Below are positions 1 through 5,196 of a stretch of DNA of 5,196 nt, in pieces. Every line of letters starts with the position of its first letter. Within the stretch, counting starts at the first letter, position 1. This stretch comes from Candidatus Brocadia sp. (lineage in GTDB: Bacteria; Planctomycetota; Brocadiia; Brocadiales; Brocadiaceae): positions 1 through 5,196 of the forward strand of contig JAUQXU010000289.1 in the NCBI GenBank assembly GCA_030837935.1, in the 5' to 3' direction. Both the position numbers and the translations under genes were made by a program. Under the pieces are notes generated by a model. The model was not told where the DNA came from. It was given only the letters and a program-made list of their open reading frames with translations, and searched no databases.

Positions 1-508
1 CACCCCAATCTTGCGGATAAAACCCATTTTTCACATACCGGTGAAACGTCGAATACGGCCAGTCCTTGACACGTTTTACCAACCCATGTTTTACCGGGTT
101 AAAATGGAGATAATCCATGTGTCTCCTGAAATCATCCTCATTACGAATCATGTGTTCCCAAAAACGCCGTTGCCAGATCGTTGTTTCGCGGTATTTCCGT
201 TTTGAATCGGTCATCCATTTGTTGCGATGAAACAGGTTTTTAGCCCTTTTTGAAAATCCTGCCTTAATCATGCCCCAGCGTTTGGAATAATCGCTGTCGT
301 TTTCCGGAAGAGTCCATATACAATGGATATGATCAGGCAGCAGCACCCATCCACAAATCGTAAATGGATGTAGTCGACGCACCTCATGAATCATGGCACG
401 TAGAATTTGCCTGCTCTTCGGAATTACCAGGATTTTTCGCCGTTTGTAGGTGACAACCGTAAAGAAATAGGTTGTACCCGGTATCCGTATCCTTCTATAA
501 TTTGGCAT
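1..508 (-). CDS. REP-associated tyrosine transposase (RAYT, Y1_Tnp/IS200-like), 3' end cut by window edge
   Basis: Translating the minus strand from the ATG at 508-506 gives 169 uninterrupted residues (MPNYRRIRIPGTTYFF...) that run off the left edge. Residues 59-64 read DHIHCI, giving the HUH metal-binding motif at H60 and H62. Residues 131-144 read MDYLHFNPVKHGLV, matching the conserved catalytic-tyrosine block, with Y133 as the nucleophile. WQRRFWEHMIRNEDDF (112-127) and KDWPYSTFHRYV (148-159) are also typical of the family. RAYTs are single-domain enzymes that cut and join single-stranded REP hairpins. They are usually about 150-190 residues, so only a short C-terminal tail is probably missing. 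The start is chosen because homology begins at residue 1; no strong ribosome binding site precedes it, and an in-frame GTG lies seven codons upstream. A REP hairpin 32 bp upstream is its likely substrate. The family call is firm; whether the enzyme is active is unknown. Confidence 0.93.
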   Translation of the reverse strand, partial: MPNYRRIRIPGTTYFFTVVTYKRRKILVIPKSRQILRAMIHEVRRLHPFTICGWVLLPDHIHCIWTLPENDSDYSKRWGMIKAGFSKRAKNLFHRNKWMTDSKRKYRETTIWQRRFWEHMIRNEDDFRRHMDYLHFNPVKHGLVKRVKDWPYSTFHRYVKNGFYPQDWG

Positions 509-540
509 ACGTGCCCATTTCCCATCCACGTATTTTTTAT

Positions 541-561
541 GTAGGGCGGGCATTGCCCGCC
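541..561 (+). repeat. REP hairpin with GTAG foot, next to the RAYT gene
   Basis: The sequence is GTAG (541-544), then a perfect 7-bp stem GGCGGGC (545-551) and GCCCGCC (555-561) around the loop ATT. A GTAG tetranucleotide 5' of a GC-rich hairpin is the known signature of REP elements recognised by RAYT transposases. It lies 32 bp upstream of the RAYT start, with the GTAG on the opposite strand. A second copy with the same architecture lies at 3839-3859. That this RAYT acts on it is inference from proximity. Confidence 0.85.
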
Positions 562-608
562 ATAATCAATCCCACAGTTCCAAAGCGGCAGACAACCGAA
601 TATTTAAC

Positions 609-629
609 GTAGGATGTCGTACGCGCACC
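609..629 (+). repeat. Possible degenerate REP-like sequence
   Basis: GTAG at 609-612 is followed by an interrupted palindrome centred on TACG (620-623). G616-C628, T617-A627, C618-G625 and G619-C624 can pair, with C626 bulged. The layout is GTAG plus hairpin, as in the REP 48 bp to the left, but the stem is poor and the sequence differs. It may be a decayed REP of another subfamily or chance. The rest of 562-766 shows no gene and no convincing terminator for the propeller gene that ends at 767. Confidence 0.3.
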
Positions 630-766
630 ACCCCAGTTACCGATTATTTGTCAAGGCCTTCCGAAGTAATATGAGCATAACGTATCGTCATTTTTGTGTA
701 TTTATGTCTCATTAGCTCCGGGGCACCAGGAGGGTTACCCTTATGGACAATGGCTCGCTGTTATCG

Positions 767-2710
767 TTATTTGTTTGCTTTATCGACTGAAAGATCGACG
801 TTAAACCTCGACACAAAGACGTCCTCGCATCTATGGTAAGACGTATCATAAGAACCTGGCGTAGCAGGAAAGTCTGGTGACAAGGTTTCGCCGGTCACAT
901 AGACATTTCCCACAGCACTGACGGCAATGGCATTGCCATAATCAGAACGAGACCCGCCCAGAAATGTAGACATAAGCAAATTCGTTAGTCCACTGTTGAA
1001 CTTCGATACAAAGACATCATCATTACCACCGTTGTAAGAGGTATTATAAGCACCGGGTGTCGTAGGAAAGTCTTTTGGCCAGGTATTGCCGGTAACAAAG
1101 ATGTTTCCAACGCCATCGACGGTAATCGCTCTGCCATAATCACCGGAACCACCACCCAGGAACGTTGATGCCAGTAAGCTCGTCAGCCCACTGTTGAACT
1201 TCGACACAAAGGCATCATAATAACCACCGTTGTAAGAGGTATCATAAGCGCCAGGTGTCGTAGGAAAGTCAGACGATAAGGTTTCGCCGGTCAGATAGAC
1301 GTTTCCATCTGCATCGATGGCAATTGAATAGCCATTCTCGTCAGAATTTCCACCCAAGAACGTGGATGCCAGCAGGTTCGTTAGCCCATTGTTGAGCTTC
1401 GATACAAAGACCTCCCAACGTCCGTTGCTAGCCCCATCATAAGAGCCTCGCGTTGTGGGAAAGTCTTTTGAATACGTAGATCCTGCCACATAGACGTTTC
1501 CTCCAGCGTCAGTGGCAATTGAACAGGTACGTTCGTGATTGAGAGACCCGCCCAGGAACGTGGACGCCAGCAGCTTCGTCAGCCCATGGTTAAACTTTGA
1601 CACAAAAACGTCGGTATTGCCTTTGCGAGACGTACGATAGGCGCCTGGTGTCGATGGAAATTCTGACGACAGGGTTTCGCCGGCCACAAAGACGTTTCCA
1701 TCTGCATCAACGGCAATTGATCTGCCACGATCCTCATAAGGCCCGCCCAGGTATGTAGATGCAAGAAGGGGATCGATAATGAGGTCCTTTGTCCTGTCAT
1801 AACCTGCTACCTTGAAACCGTATTCCGATTTCGGATTATGGACTTCGGATTTTGAATTTGTGAAGGTTTTGCCGTTGTTCTGACTCTCGGCTTCTGACTT
1901 CAAACTCCCGTCTCCTGTCCCCTGAATTCCGCAATCAGAAATCACATATTTGCATTCTATTTCCACCCGCTTTCCTTCAATCTCCTGGTATGCTACGGGT
2001 CTTGTGAATTTCACGGCGCCAAGTTCCGTCTCTGCTACAAGCTCGCCTGCCGTGTTTACCGTTAAATCCTGTGCGCCCTCCAGTCTGATCCTTATCGTCT
2101 CATGGTTTGCGTCTGGTTTTACCGTAAAGAGTTTTTCTACGTTGTTTCCATACGCCTTCAGCCTTAAGGCTATCCCCTCATACACCTCTCCCATTTCAAC
2201 AATCTCATACGTTGATATATTGCTCCGCCATTTTGACGGGTCATTTCCTGTAAAGAAATTCACGGTGGCTACGGATTTCGCCCCGCCCCTGATTTCATCA
2301 ATCTTGCTGCCCACGAGTTGTTCTTTAAGGGCAATACCCCTTGCATCCTGCATGAGGTGATTTTGTGTTGGCTTCCCCTCCCGATCCTTTGTCCCCTCGC
2401 TTCCGTGCCTGCCTTCCGGCAATGAATAGACGATCTCCCCATTCTTTTTCACAAACACCGTTCCTCTAAAGGTCGGTGCATAAAAAAGTACCCTTTTATC
2501 AATCTGACCATTATTGGCTATAAAAGGCATCTTAAGTTTTTGAACTTCCAGGGTTACTTTTTTCTTTAAGGGCTTGCCCGTATTGCCTTGTTCTGCGAAA
2601 AAAGGCGTCGCCATTAATGGTATCGTTGAAAGAAAAAAAGAAAAAATCGCTATACGGCAAAGAACGTTACCTACATGAGATACACGACTGCGAGACAAGT
2701 TTCTCATCAT
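767..2710 (-). CDS. Exported SBBP beta-propeller repeat protein with N-terminal SBBP-associated domain
   Basis: This is a 647-residue protein. Residues 1 to about 39 form a signal peptide: basic start (R3, R7, R9, R19), hydrophobic core around 20-33, and likely cleavage near A34-A39. Residues about 52-313 match the domain that usually precedes SBBP repeats (annotated as DUF7948 in related proteins, from memory): FIANNGQ at 63-69, VNFFTGNDPSKWRSNISTY at 150-168, and a closing YDRTKDLIIDPLLASTYLGG at 304-323. An unusual low-complexity stretch interrupts it at about 259-296. Five SBBP blades of 65-66 residues follow (315-643), each with LLASTFLGG, a DxxGNVYVTGET-like strand, FPTTPGAY and DVFVSKFN motifs. 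The protein ends soon after blade 5 with TAA, and a second in-frame TAA two codons on, so no sorting tail or anchor is visible. Five blades is fewer than most closed propellers (6-8). AGAAGG is seven bases upstream of the first ATG; the second codon is also ATG. It is probably extracytoplasmic; its ligand is unknown. Confidence 0.9.
   Translation of the reverse strand: MMRNLSRSRVSHVGNVLCRIAIFSFFLSTIPLMATPFFAEQGNTGKPLKKKVTLEVQKLKMPFIANNGQIDKRVLFYAPTFRGTVFVKKNGEIVYSLPEGRHGSEGTKDREGKPTQNHLMQDARGIALKEQLVGSKIDEIRGGAKSVATVNFFTGNDPSKWRSNISTYEIVEMGEVYEGIALRLKAYGNNVEKLFTVKPDANHETIRIRLEGAQDLTVNTAGELVAETELGAVKFTRPVAYQEIEGKRVEIECKYVISDCGIQGTGDGSLKSEAESQNNGKTFTNSKSEVHNPKSEYGFKVAGYDRTKDLIIDPLLASTYLGGPYEDRGRSIAVDADGNVFVAGETLSSEFPSTPGAYRTSRKGNTDVFVSKFNHGLTKLLASTFLGGSLNHERTCSIATDAGGNVYVAGSTYSKDFPTTRGSYDGASNGRWEVFVSKLNNGLTNLLASTFLGGNSDENGYSIAIDADGNVYLTGETLSSDFPTTPGAYDTSYNGGYYDAFVSKFNSGLTSLLASTFLGGGSGDYGRAITVDGVGNIFVTGNTWPKDFPTTPGAYNTSYNGGNDDVFVSKFNSGLTNLLMSTFLGGSRSDYGNAIAVSAVGNVYVTGETLSPDFPATPGSYDTSYHRCEDVFVSRFNVDLSVDKANK
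782..1768 (-). repeat. Five tandem 198-bp units encoding SBBP blades
   Basis: In coding order the units start at residues 315, 380, 446, 512 and 578, so the period is 195 bp once and then 198 bp. The DNA itself repeats: CACTGTTGAACTTCGA occurs at 991 and again at 1189, exactly 198 bp apart. Units 3 and 4 both encode FPTTPGAY, TSYNGG and FVSKFNSGLT with nearly the same codons. Units 1, 2 and 5 have diverged more. This fits duplication of whole blades and allows blade number to change by recombination. Confidence 0.9.
1823..1936 (-). repeat. In-frame low-complexity insertion inside the propeller protein's N-terminal domain
   Basis: Residues about 259-296 contain KSEAESQNN and NSKSEVHNPKSEY, unlike the beta-rich sequence on either side. 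In coding orientation the DNA carries degenerate repeats of AATCCGAAATC type (AATCCGAAGTC, AATCCGAAATC) after a GAAGTCAGAAGCC-like stretch. Such sequences are more usual between genes. The flanks, KYVISD before and YGFKVAGYDRTKDLIIDP after, look like parts of one continuous domain, so the stretch probably expanded in frame within a loop. The exact edges are uncertain. Confidence 0.6.
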
Positions 2711-2717
2711 CTTACAA

Positions 2718-2724
2718 CCTTCTT
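2718..2724 (-). promoter_or_regulatory. Ribosome binding site of the propeller gene
   Basis: On the minus strand AAGAAGG lies seven bases before ATG 2710-2708 and ten bases before the in-frame ATG 2707-2705. It supports translation starting at one of these two adjacent ATGs. I could not place a convincing -10/-35 pair in 2725-2810. Confidence 0.6.
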
Positions 2725-2810
2725 TCTGATATTGTTGAAGAAATAAATCCTGAAATCAGCTACCCTGTCATCTTTCAATAATCGCTTATAATAAAGGACA
2801 AAAATAAGTC

Positions 2811-2878
2811 GTCATTGCGAGGAGCGGAGCGAAAAAGCAATCCCCGTAATAGATTGCTTCGCTGGCGCTTGCAATGAC
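2811..2878. repeat. 68-bp imperfect palindrome (MITE/REP-like dispersed element)
   Basis: The ends are GTCATTGC (2811-2818) and GCAATGAC (2871-2878). Inner arms AGCGAAAAAGCAATC (2828-2842) and GATTGCTTCGCT (2852-2863) pair with a small bulge, around a loop at 2843-2851. Palindromes built on CATTGCGAGGAGC and GCAATGAC recur in many unrelated bacterial genomes, so this is probably a copy of a dispersed, non-coding mobile hairpin. It sits about 100 bp upstream of the propeller gene and could shape that gene's transcript or block read-through. Confidence 0.7.
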
Positions 2879-3128
2879 AATTCATGTATACTTATTTAAG
2901 ACGTTAACTATAGCAAGTTTTAACCTGTTCGACATCATCGAAAGCCACCTGCTGTGCCTATAAAAGTTATTATAAATGCAAAGTTTAAAAATCAAAACGC
3001 AAAATGACAAATTAAAATCCAGAGGTGATTCAAGGGGGGGATTTATAGATATGCTTGAGGAAAAAATGAGTATTTCAGCTATCGAACTCAGCAATCGCCC
3101 ACTCTAAAGTCGATCCGCTGCAGTGTTG
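2879..3128. other. Intergenic spacer, AT-rich, no supported gene
   Basis: Together with 2711-2810 and the palindrome, this makes a 418-bp gap between genes. An open frame at 2882-3094 on the minus strand has no ribosome binding site and a composition typical of random AT-rich DNA. The stretch 2977-3018 is low-complexity (AAAATCAAAACGCAAAATGACAAATT type) and is followed by a run of seven G at 3034-3040. No terminator is evident for the gene ending at 3129. Confidence 0.5.
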
Positions 3129-3560
3129 TTAGTCCTTTTTCTTTTTAATCTTCTTTTCGATGGCTTTTTTCAATTCAATGCGGTTATCTTCCAGATAAAC
3201 CATTATCTCTCTTACTTCATCTTCTGTAAGTAATCCCATCCCATAATGGCTCGCCAAATATCCAAAGCTAAAAGCAAGATGAGGATTAGCAAATATGTCT
3301 TCATCCTGGTCTGCTGTGGCTGCATAACTGCTAAGCATCGCTTCTGTTGCCCTATCCACGTTAACTTCCGTTCTTTCAATCCCACGAAATTTCAGGCATA
3401 TAGAAGGTGTGATATGGAACAAGTCTTTGTCTGTAATTTTCTGGCCCACAAAGATGCCGAATGGTTTCGCTTCGTACGCATCATAATATGCTTCCGCTAT
3501 TTCATTAATCCATTTGTCTGGACTGTGCGGCATGTTGGTAGGCTGCTTCGTTCTCTTCAT
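3129..3560 (-). CDS. Hypothetical protein, 143 residues
   Basis: I do not recognise a family. The protein starts MKRTKQPTNMPHSPDKWINE and has no signal peptide or membrane segment, so it is probably cytoplasmic. An amphipathic opening (residues 16-31, WINEIAEAYYDAYEAK) is followed by a mixed segment (32-70) and a helical part around 93-110 (PHLAFSFGYLASHYGMGL). An acidic-then-basic helix (112-143, TEDEVREIMVYLEDNR then a lysine-rich tail) ends the protein. The ordered amino-acid pattern and full-length frame argue that it is a real gene. The ribosome binding site before ATG 3560 is weak (AGCAGAAAATAAA); M10 at 3533 is an alternative start. The 418- and 438-bp gaps on either side mean it is probably transcribed alone. 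The antisense frame over it at 3246-3653 is much less protein-like. Confidence 0.7.
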   Translation of the reverse strand: MKRTKQPTNMPHSPDKWINEIAEAYYDAYEAKPFGIFVGQKITDKDLFHITPSICLKFRGIERTEVNVDRATEAMLSSYAATADQDEDIFANPHLAFSFGYLASHYGMGLLTEDEVREIMVYLEDNRIELKKAIEKKIKKKKD

Positions 3561-3998
3561 TTTATTTTCTGCTGTTTGCTGTCTGTAAAAACATCCGCTC
3601 GCTTTAATGGTTCACTTACAACTGAGGAATTTCTCCATCAGATTGCATCTTGATGTGATATGGTAAAAAGCCCCTCACATTCCAATCGTAATGGTCGTGA
3701 CATGGTGCTCAATTGTATCTATTACGCGAAGCTTTTCAATTGGAATGCGAAGACCCTATGTTTGCCTTTACCGATTATTGGCCAAAACCATTTCAGTCCA
3801 ATCCTTCATGCAGAATCCACCCCGATTGTTCAATTATTGGTAGGCGGTGCCTACCCTACCGGGCTGCGCAAGTAGCGGGAACCATTTGCGGTCAACGGTT
3901 CAAGCTTTTGTTAGCATTTCTTAACATGTGGTATTCTCAAGTGAATATAGGCAATATATAAATTAGCTTTGAAAATATTCTCATCTTAATTGGAGTGC
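3561..3998. other. Intergenic spacer with one REP hairpin and no firm gene
   Basis: This 438-bp gap separates two minus-strand genes. Two overlapping plus-strand open frames (3660-3875, and 3713-3961 from a TTG) have no Shine-Dalgarno sequence, and both run through the REP at 3839-3859, so I treat them as non-coding. Small inverted repeats occur: CATTCCAAT near 3678 against ATTGGAATG near 3740, and GAACC against GGTTC at 3879-3901. The second has no T-run where a terminator would need one. Confidence 0.5.
3839..3859 (-). repeat. Second REP hairpin (GTAG foot, minus strand)
   Basis: Read on the minus strand it is GTAG (3859-3856), then stem arms GGTAGGC and GCCTACC around the loop ACC. The lengths (4+7+3+7) equal those of the REP at 541-561. 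Two base pairs in the stem differ (C-G to T-A and G-C to A-T), and each change is matched on the other arm, so pairing is preserved. It lies about 140 bp beyond the stop of the membrane-protein gene. The shared design suggests one REP family served by the RAYT at the left edge. Confidence 0.75.
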
Positions 3999-4898
3999 TT
4001 ACCCATAAATAAATCTATTGACAATATCTATTAATTTAGGAAGAATAATAAGTGATGGAATCGTTATTACTATGAATTTAATCCAGAACTTATAAAATGC
4101 AACTATTCGTTTGCCTTTCCCTATCCCAAGTGACGTTTTGGGCACAATAGATAGCATAATTATGCAAGCCAGAAATATTATGAGTACTTTTAATGCATTT
4201 ATTCGCAAAATAGGCTTAGCTGATTTGTTATCTGTCGAAATATTTGTTTGTAGTTTTAGCAAAATTTCAATAGCCTCGTTATGGTTTTGTTCATTGATTC
4301 CAGCCTGAAGCAATTTATATGCTTGGCTTTTAAGACTTTCTTTATTAATATCTTTCGGCATCTTGAAAAGAACAAGCGACATTATGGTAATACCAGTAAG
4401 AATTATTGGACAAAGAAGATACGGCAGCCAATTCGACCAAAATTGAAGGAATTTATTGGGTTTCAATTCCTCCACCCAAGCATCTATATTATAATTAATT
4501 TCGTCTCTAATTTGATCGTTTTTGCATTCTACCGAATATTCGAGTTCTCCATCATATTTGCTATCAACAGAAAGCAAAAATGAAGGCCCTAGATATCTAT
4601 AGCCAATTTTAATATTAAGCTCTAAAGGATCAAAATCTTTAGCTTTTGGATCTCTTAAGATACCAAGCAATGTTGAATCTTCTATACGACTTTTATTTTT
4701 AGCAATTAGCATGGCATTTTTAGGAACATCAAGTTTTTTCTGGTTTGTATTGCCTTCTTTTGCATTATCAGTATTGGCAACTTGCACTAATTTTTGATGA
4801 ATAGATTCCAACAAGCAATCGAGCTTTTCAAGAGCTTTTTGATCAATTAGCCAAGGCCCCTTTATTCTTTGCTGCGAAGGAAGAAATAGGTGTCCCAT
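3999..4898 (-). CDS. Hypothetical membrane protein, 299 residues, three predicted membrane segments
   Basis: I recognise no family. Residues 1 to about 150 are hydrophilic without a signal peptide; 21-40 (KALEKLDCLLESIHQKLVQV) look like an amphipathic or coiled-coil helix, and about 90-125 are beta-like. Hydrophobic segments lie at about 157-178 (WLPYLLCPIILTGITIMSLVLF), 236-252 (ALKVLIIFLACIIMLSIV) and 272-293 (WIKFIVITIPSLIILPKLIDIV). Between the first two is a soluble loop of about 55 residues, with LKSQAYKLLQAGINEQNHNEAIEILLKLQ at 189-217 resembling one TPR-like helix pair. The basic stretch KGKR (261-264) precedes the third segment. AAGGAG (4903-4908) supports the ATG at 4898. The gene is strongly AT-rich (13/60 G+C in 4021-4080), unlike the propeller gene, which hints at horizontal acquisition. 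No partner gene is adjacent. Existence of the gene is well supported; its function is not. Confidence 0.8.
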   Translation of the reverse strand: MGHLFLPSQQRIKGPWLIDQKALEKLDCLLESIHQKLVQVANTDNAKEGNTNQKKLDVPKNAMLIAKNKSRIEDSTLLGILRDPKAKDFDPLELNIKIGYRYLGPSFLLSVDSKYDGELEYSVECKNDQIRDEINYNIDAWVEELKPNKFLQFWSNWLPYLLCPIILTGITIMSLVLFKMPKDINKESLKSQAYKLLQAGINEQNHNEAIEILLKLQTNISTDNKSAKPILRINALKVLIIFLACIIMLSIVPKTSLGIGKGKRIVAFYKFWIKFIVITIPSLIILPKLIDIVNRFIYG

Positions 4899-4902
4899 AA
4901 CA

Positions 4903-4908
4903 CTCCTT
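4903..4908 (-). promoter_or_regulatory. Ribosome binding site of the 299-residue membrane protein
   Basis: AAGGAG on the minus strand ends four bases before ATG 4898-4896, a strong match with slightly short spacing. It decides the start of this gene. Confidence 0.75.
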
Positions 4909-4935
4909 TATGTAATAATGCTACATGAATTAGCC

Positions 4936-4975
4936 GTACTAATAGCCGTCTTGTTTTACGGCTAGCTCTTAGTAC
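4936..4975. promoter_or_regulatory. Stem-loop upstream of the membrane-protein gene
   Basis: GTACTAA (4936-4942) pairs with TTAGTAC (4969-4975), and TAGCCGT (4943-4949) pairs with ACGGCTA (4958-4964). This gives 14 perfect base pairs with a four-base bulge (GCTC, 4965-4968) and an eight-base loop. TAGCCGT is also present directly at 4931-4937, twelve bases before the stem copy. The element ends about 30 bp before the ribosome binding site of the minus-strand gene. It could be a leader-RNA hairpin or a repressor operator; I see no T-run that would make it a terminator on the minus strand. Confidence 0.5.
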
Positions 4976-5028
4976 ATATAATACTCTTCCAGATGACTTA
5001 TTATGCGGCTATTTGGGCATATAATAAA

Positions 5029-5073
5029 GTTCGTAAACTAATTGACCTTATCGTAAGTAATTAGTGTTTGAAC
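5029..5073. repeat. Inverted repeat, 15-base arms
   Basis: GTTCGTAAACTAATT (5029-5043) faces AATTAGTGTTTGAAC (5059-5073) across a 15-base spacer. Twelve of fifteen positions pair by Watson-Crick rules and one by G-T. It lies between the divergent starts at 4898 (minus) and the possible start at 5164 (plus). An operator or a mobile-element end are both possible; nothing in the window decides. Confidence 0.45.
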
Positions 5074-5163
5074 GGAAACACCCCAAAGCCAAGTGGAATA
5101 AGGCAAAGCAGGTGGAAATAGGTAATGAAGAGCGTTGAATAATACCGAGAGATAGGGTAAAAT

Positions 5164-5196
5164 ATGGCGAAAACAAAGGGATTCTTGTGTGAAAGG
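5164..5196 (+). CDS. Possible start of a plus-strand gene, cut by the right edge
   Basis: An ATG at 5164 opens a frame reading MAKTKGFLCER up to the window end. GAGATAGGG lies upstream (5150-5158), with the AGGG ending five bases before the ATG, a plausible ribosome binding site. Only eleven codons are visible, so product and reality are both uncertain. If real, it diverges from the membrane-protein gene, with the two inverted repeats between them. Confidence 0.25.
   Translation, partial: MAKTKGFLCER

Noticed and set aside
11..205. Plus-strand open frame of 64 codons
   Set aside because: It is antisense to the RAYT gene, whose minus-strand frame has clear family motifs.
638..649. TTACCGATTATT shared between about 638 and about 3769
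   Set aside because: A single 12-base match without extended similarity is compatible with chance.
1579..1800. Minus-strand frame inside the propeller gene
   Set aside because: It is a shifted-frame shadow of the SBBP repeats.
1950..2360. Plus-strand frame of 136 codons
   Set aside because: It is antisense to the N-terminal domain of the propeller protein; serine-rich shadow composition and no start signal.
2882..3094. Minus-strand frame of 70 codons
   Set aside because: No ribosome binding site; it runs through low-complexity AT-rich DNA and a poly-G run.
3246..3653. Plus-strand frame of 135 codons
   Set aside because: It is antisense to the 143-residue gene and rich in Cys, Phe and Arg, typical of a shadow frame.
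3876..3910. GAACC/GGTTC hairpin as a terminator
   Set aside because: The stem is five base pairs with a 13-base loop, and there is no T-run on the side needed for the minus-strand gene.
3660..3961. Two overlapping plus-strand frames, the second including REAFQLECEDPMFAFTDYWPK
   Set aside because: The second frame reads like protein for about 30 codons and could be a gene remnant. However, both lack a Shine-Dalgarno sequence, overlap each other and run through a REP hairpin.
4281..4583. Plus-strand frame of 100 codons
   Set aside because: It is antisense to the membrane-protein gene, which has a good ribosome binding site and coherent membrane segments.
5060..5196. Group II intron 5' region suggested by GTGTTTGAACGG and GTGTGAAAGG
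   Set aside because: These short strings only loosely resemble intron motifs; no domain V, reverse transcriptase or exon context is visible.

Overview
The window looks like chromosomal DNA from an environmental bacterium. The best, but unproven, guess is an anammox-type planctomycete (the Candidatus Brocadia / Kuenenia / Jettenia group). That guess rests on three things: a secreted SBBP beta-propeller protein with the N-terminal domain that often precedes such repeats, a RAYT transposase with REP hairpins, and long spacers holding palindromic and low-complexity repeats. No rRNA, tRNA or other taxonomic marker is present. Base composition is uneven: a hand count gives 34/60 G+C in 1141-1200 (inside the propeller gene) but 13/60 in 4021-4080 (inside the membrane-protein gene).

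Layout, left to right. At 1-508 (minus) is a REP-associated tyrosine transposase (RAYT) running off the left edge, with its HUH motif and catalytic tyrosine visible. A textbook REP hairpin with a GTAG foot lies 32 bp upstream of its start (541-561), and a decayed REP-like sequence follows at 609-629. At 767-2710 (minus) is a 647-residue exported protein: signal peptide, an SBBP-associated N-terminal domain interrupted by a low-complexity insertion, then five tandem SBBP blades of about 66 residues (198 bp). The spacer 2711-3128 holds a 68-bp imperfect palindrome. At 3129-3560 (minus) is a 143-residue protein of unknown function. The spacer 3561-3998 holds a second REP hairpin (3839-3859, minus) whose stem differs from the first by two compensated base pairs. 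At 3999-4898 (minus) is an AT-rich gene for a 299-residue protein with three predicted membrane segments and no family I recognise. Two inverted repeats lie upstream of it (4936-4975 and 5029-5073), and a possible plus-strand gene begins at 5164 and leaves the window.

How the parts relate. All four firm genes are on the minus strand, but they are separated by spacers of about 260 to 440 bp, so each is probably its own transcription unit; I see no operon. The one clear functional link is the RAYT with its REP hairpins, a domesticated single-strand transposase and its substrates. The propeller protein should act outside the cytoplasm, and the 299-residue protein in the inner membrane. I do not see a defence island, CRISPR array, toxin-antitoxin pair or biosynthetic cluster. 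The most interesting items are the RAYT/REP pair with compensatory stem changes, the repeat insertion inside a coding domain, and the orphan AT-rich membrane gene with its structured upstream region.
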